Assembly: GCF_014058425.1 (NCBI RefSeq)
Contig: NZ_CP049366.1
Span: 2,294,001-2,358,000, forward strand
Origin: Companilactobacillus pabuli
Lineage (GTDB): Bacteria > Bacillota > Bacilli > Lactobacillales > Lactobacillaceae
DNA length: 64,000 nucleotides
Direction of reading: 5' to 3'
The notes beneath the pieces were generated by a model, which saw only the letters and a list, made by a program, of their open reading frames with translations, made no database searches and was not told where the DNA came from. Numbering within the stretch: the stretch's first letter is position 1; every line of letters starts with the position of its first letter. Made by a program: the position numbers and the translations under genes. Shown piece after piece: positions 63,201 through 64,000 of the stretch.

Positions 63201-64000
63201 CCTTTACTTTAAATAAGGGTGCTGTTGATCAAAATACATTTGTACCAGGTATAGCAAATGAAGATTATAAAATTAATGGCGATACGATTACTTATGTACA
63301 ATCTATAAATGTCATTAGTAATGCAGCTCAAGTGTCGATTAACCCAGTTACAGGAATTAAAACTGGTACTTTAACTAAGGATTCCGATATTCTAGCTGAT
63401 AGTACTATTTCGGCAAATGATGTCTCGGTCATTGATGAAACCAAGGATATTAAATACGGAACGAAATATTATGATAGTATCGAGGATTATAGGGAATCTA
63501 AGGAATCTGTAGATGTTCAAGACGGTATTTTTACAAATGCACATAGATATTTCAGAGAAGTAACAATTCCCTTGGAAGAAAATGTCACAACTGCCTATAA
63601 TTTTGGCGGTAATAACTTTGTTAGAGTTAATGACGATAACTCGGTCACTTATCTGCAGGAAATTGATGTAGAAAAAGTGAATGCAAGTCTAGACAGTAAG
63701 CCTGTAGCCGTTAAGGCTGGATCTAATGTAAGTGATGATAAGGCTGAGACAAATAACGGTTTAACTTCAGATGATGGAAACTCAATTGTTGGAGATAAAG
63801 GAATTCAGTATGGAACTACTTACTATGATGCGGATTCTGCTGATGAAGATGTACTTATGGGGATAGCTACAACTGAAAATGCAGTGACAGATGGAAAATA
63901 TAGTACTCCAGGTACTTATAAACGTATAGTTGTCTTTCATTTACAGCCTAATGCGGCGACTGAGTATACTTTCCCTGGGAAACAGGGAATTAACTACATG
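60299..64000 (+). CDS. Large secreted repetitive surface protein, 3' truncated by window end
   Basis: A frame open for 1234 codons from ATG 60299 to the window end, behind CGGAGGGG. A signal peptide (residues 1 to about 40, MKKNVKYIGSAIAVALLAAG, ending VKAAG) is followed by a unique domain of roughly 450 residues and then at least six repeats. Each repeat ends in V/I-T-Y-L/V/I-Q and contains G-x-x-YY-x-D and AG-x-Y-x-R-x-I-T-F. The VTYxQ starts fall at codons 492, 627, 747, 871, 997 and 1116, so units are 119 to 135 residues. The pattern is that of an adhesin or S-layer-like stalk. No wall anchor is visible because the C-terminus lies outside. The 250 bp upstream (60048-60298) hold no gene that I can see. 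Confidence 0.9.
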   Translation, partial: MKKNVKYIGSAIAVALLAAGAPVVIPMMIPTSMVQVKAAGIPNPNETPLEMLTKFRNQFDDRYVAGTDSITSPLDDLVGEGNWGFFYFGPLTSDDPSSYQHIFDIQNDEYLTKLKDQNKMQPRSYFHAPGNDWYYYDIHGYLTISSGGKVLKTTTPDDLSSVSAGIKNGIIRFPLTITIHLLQGTSSSDGTYDHPSLQGIPDDLKTFSFKISLSQFDIKTTNGSVPSLHTGSTLSDSSLMTGNSLYIDDNYTGDSKYTASLASAEKPIYGQSLFTDKDDALDYAKSDTFDPQLSDKGNASDDQFKDNLVIEKPGVYYQTVSYNLKGDGSNGTSPAGADQAIGYMISGEVDPLTKSTIAMYTTYIDDQKSTDYAFNKNTGMLTIARKISVGKSLNAKLTTPTVNTGTAISSIDTTGNTIVDGNDTIPSNVAAGDTYYTDDAATNVATSDEVDGGVFKKAGTYYRKLTFTLTNGKTSDYNISGDLSADRTDTTVTYLQEIDVKNGTVPTIKSASANIGDSTSEDSVTKGNDLANNDGSLLDTTKGDYAGVSFGKTYYQEDATEANKAAIIAGKGENAVDGVVSSDGTTFEKAGSYLRTITFYLTKEEISNNSFDDVDPNVQVNVRESTVTYVQQIKISAVGIKPKIDNPVVSIGTKINDDKLTDTTNNSFDYNGESLLNISEGSKGIKLGTTYYDDPQLNTPTTDITNDVLNKAKTYYRTIKFYLTDEAFNNYSFSDAYGSPNRNDKSVTYVQSVTVSPAETSTFNNSELNVLAGTTTDGVDINGRQLTDTTEYILKDDKDGTKVLNDSDDVTIGNYYSTEDDAAKENNPLTITDFEANKTYYRTITIKVASGDGYSYTYPGASSVDKDKGLVTYIQQIKVGKDQATVKVGSINDVKSGTMTSTLNNDFTGDSVVNSTGSIVAIDGISFGTDYYDNPTDALNGNTSEKSARVTSDGQIIGGQGTLYRTITFTLNKGAVDQNTFVPGIANEDYKINGDTITYVQSINVISNAAQVSINPVTGIKTGTLTKDSDILADSTISANDVSVIDETKDIKYGTKYYDSIEDYRESKESVDVQDGIFTNAHRYFREVTIPLEENVTTAYNFGGNNFVRVNDDNSVTYLQEIDVEKVNASLDSKPVAVKAGSNVSDDKAETNNGLTSDDGNSIVGDKGIQYGTTYYDADSADEDVLMGIATTENAVTDGKYSTPGTYKRIVVFHLQPNAATEYTFPGKQGINYM

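Overview
The window reads as a low-GC Gram-positive chromosome from the Lactobacillaceae. The pointers are strong AGGAGG-type ribosome sites, a type II-A CRISPR locus, the tagatose-6-phosphate route for galactose, a coaA-guaA neighbour pair, HelD, and many lactobacillus-type lipoproteins and surface proteins. A Companilactobacillus-like species is my guess, not something the sequence proves. No rRNA, tRNA, transposase or prophage genes were recognised.

Layout. 1-1.8 kb: 3' part of a lactose-family PTS permease and a small membrane protein. 1.8-3.2 kb: a trans-sulfuration enzyme behind a complete cysteine-codon attenuator (promoter, 24-residue leader peptide with Cys-Cys-Cys, antiterminator, terminator). 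3.2-5.7 kb: two tandem histidine phosphatases, an NAD(P)-binding protein and a flavodoxin. 5.9-12.8 kb: a type II-A CRISPR-Cas locus with 13 repeats, 12 spacers, csn2 (frameshifted), cas2, cas1, an oppositely transcribed tracrRNA, and cas9 interrupted by one in-frame TGA in the bridge helix. 13-14.4 kb: a lipoprotein and secreted nuclease pair. 15.4-21.9 kb: lacR-lacA-lacB-lacC-lacD, divergent from a galactitol-type EIIA-EIIB-EIIC operon, with matching operators and cre sites between. Together these import galactose as the 6-phosphate and take it to triose phosphates.

22-25.6 kb: a cellulose-like exopolysaccharide operon (degenerate GGDEF protein, 49-residue membrane protein, GT2 synthase, GH8 hydrolase). 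25.7-29.2 kb: a DUF2252 protein next to polyphosphate kinase. 29.4-35.5 kb: a prolyl aminopeptidase-like hydrolase, a NEAT-like LPxTG protein, a two-part ThrE exporter and a membrane glycosyltransferase-like protein. Three intergenic copies of a structured element of about 170 bp, whose helices are kept by compensatory changes, lie in this stretch. 35.6-39.1 kb: a metal-ATPase, HMA chaperone, Dps and Crp/FNR-like operon preceded by an FNR-type box placed for activation. 39-49.7 kb: housekeeping and envelope genes (FNT channel, HelD, L,D-transpeptidase, flavoproteins, LysR, SGNH hydrolase, CoaA). 49.8-60 kb: GuaA, a PASTA protein, a beta-lactamase-fold protein with an apparent ATA start, lipoproteins, a CAP-domain protein, an FMN/FAD reductase under a cre site, a DUF389 protein and a DHFR-like protein. 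From 60.3 kb a large repetitive secreted protein runs off the end.

The two observations I would check first are the cysteine attenuator (2958-3158) and the three-copy structured element (29374-29541, 34998-35162, 35340-35508). The CRISPR locus carries two apparently recent lesions while its tracrRNA, repeats, cas1 and cas2 look intact.
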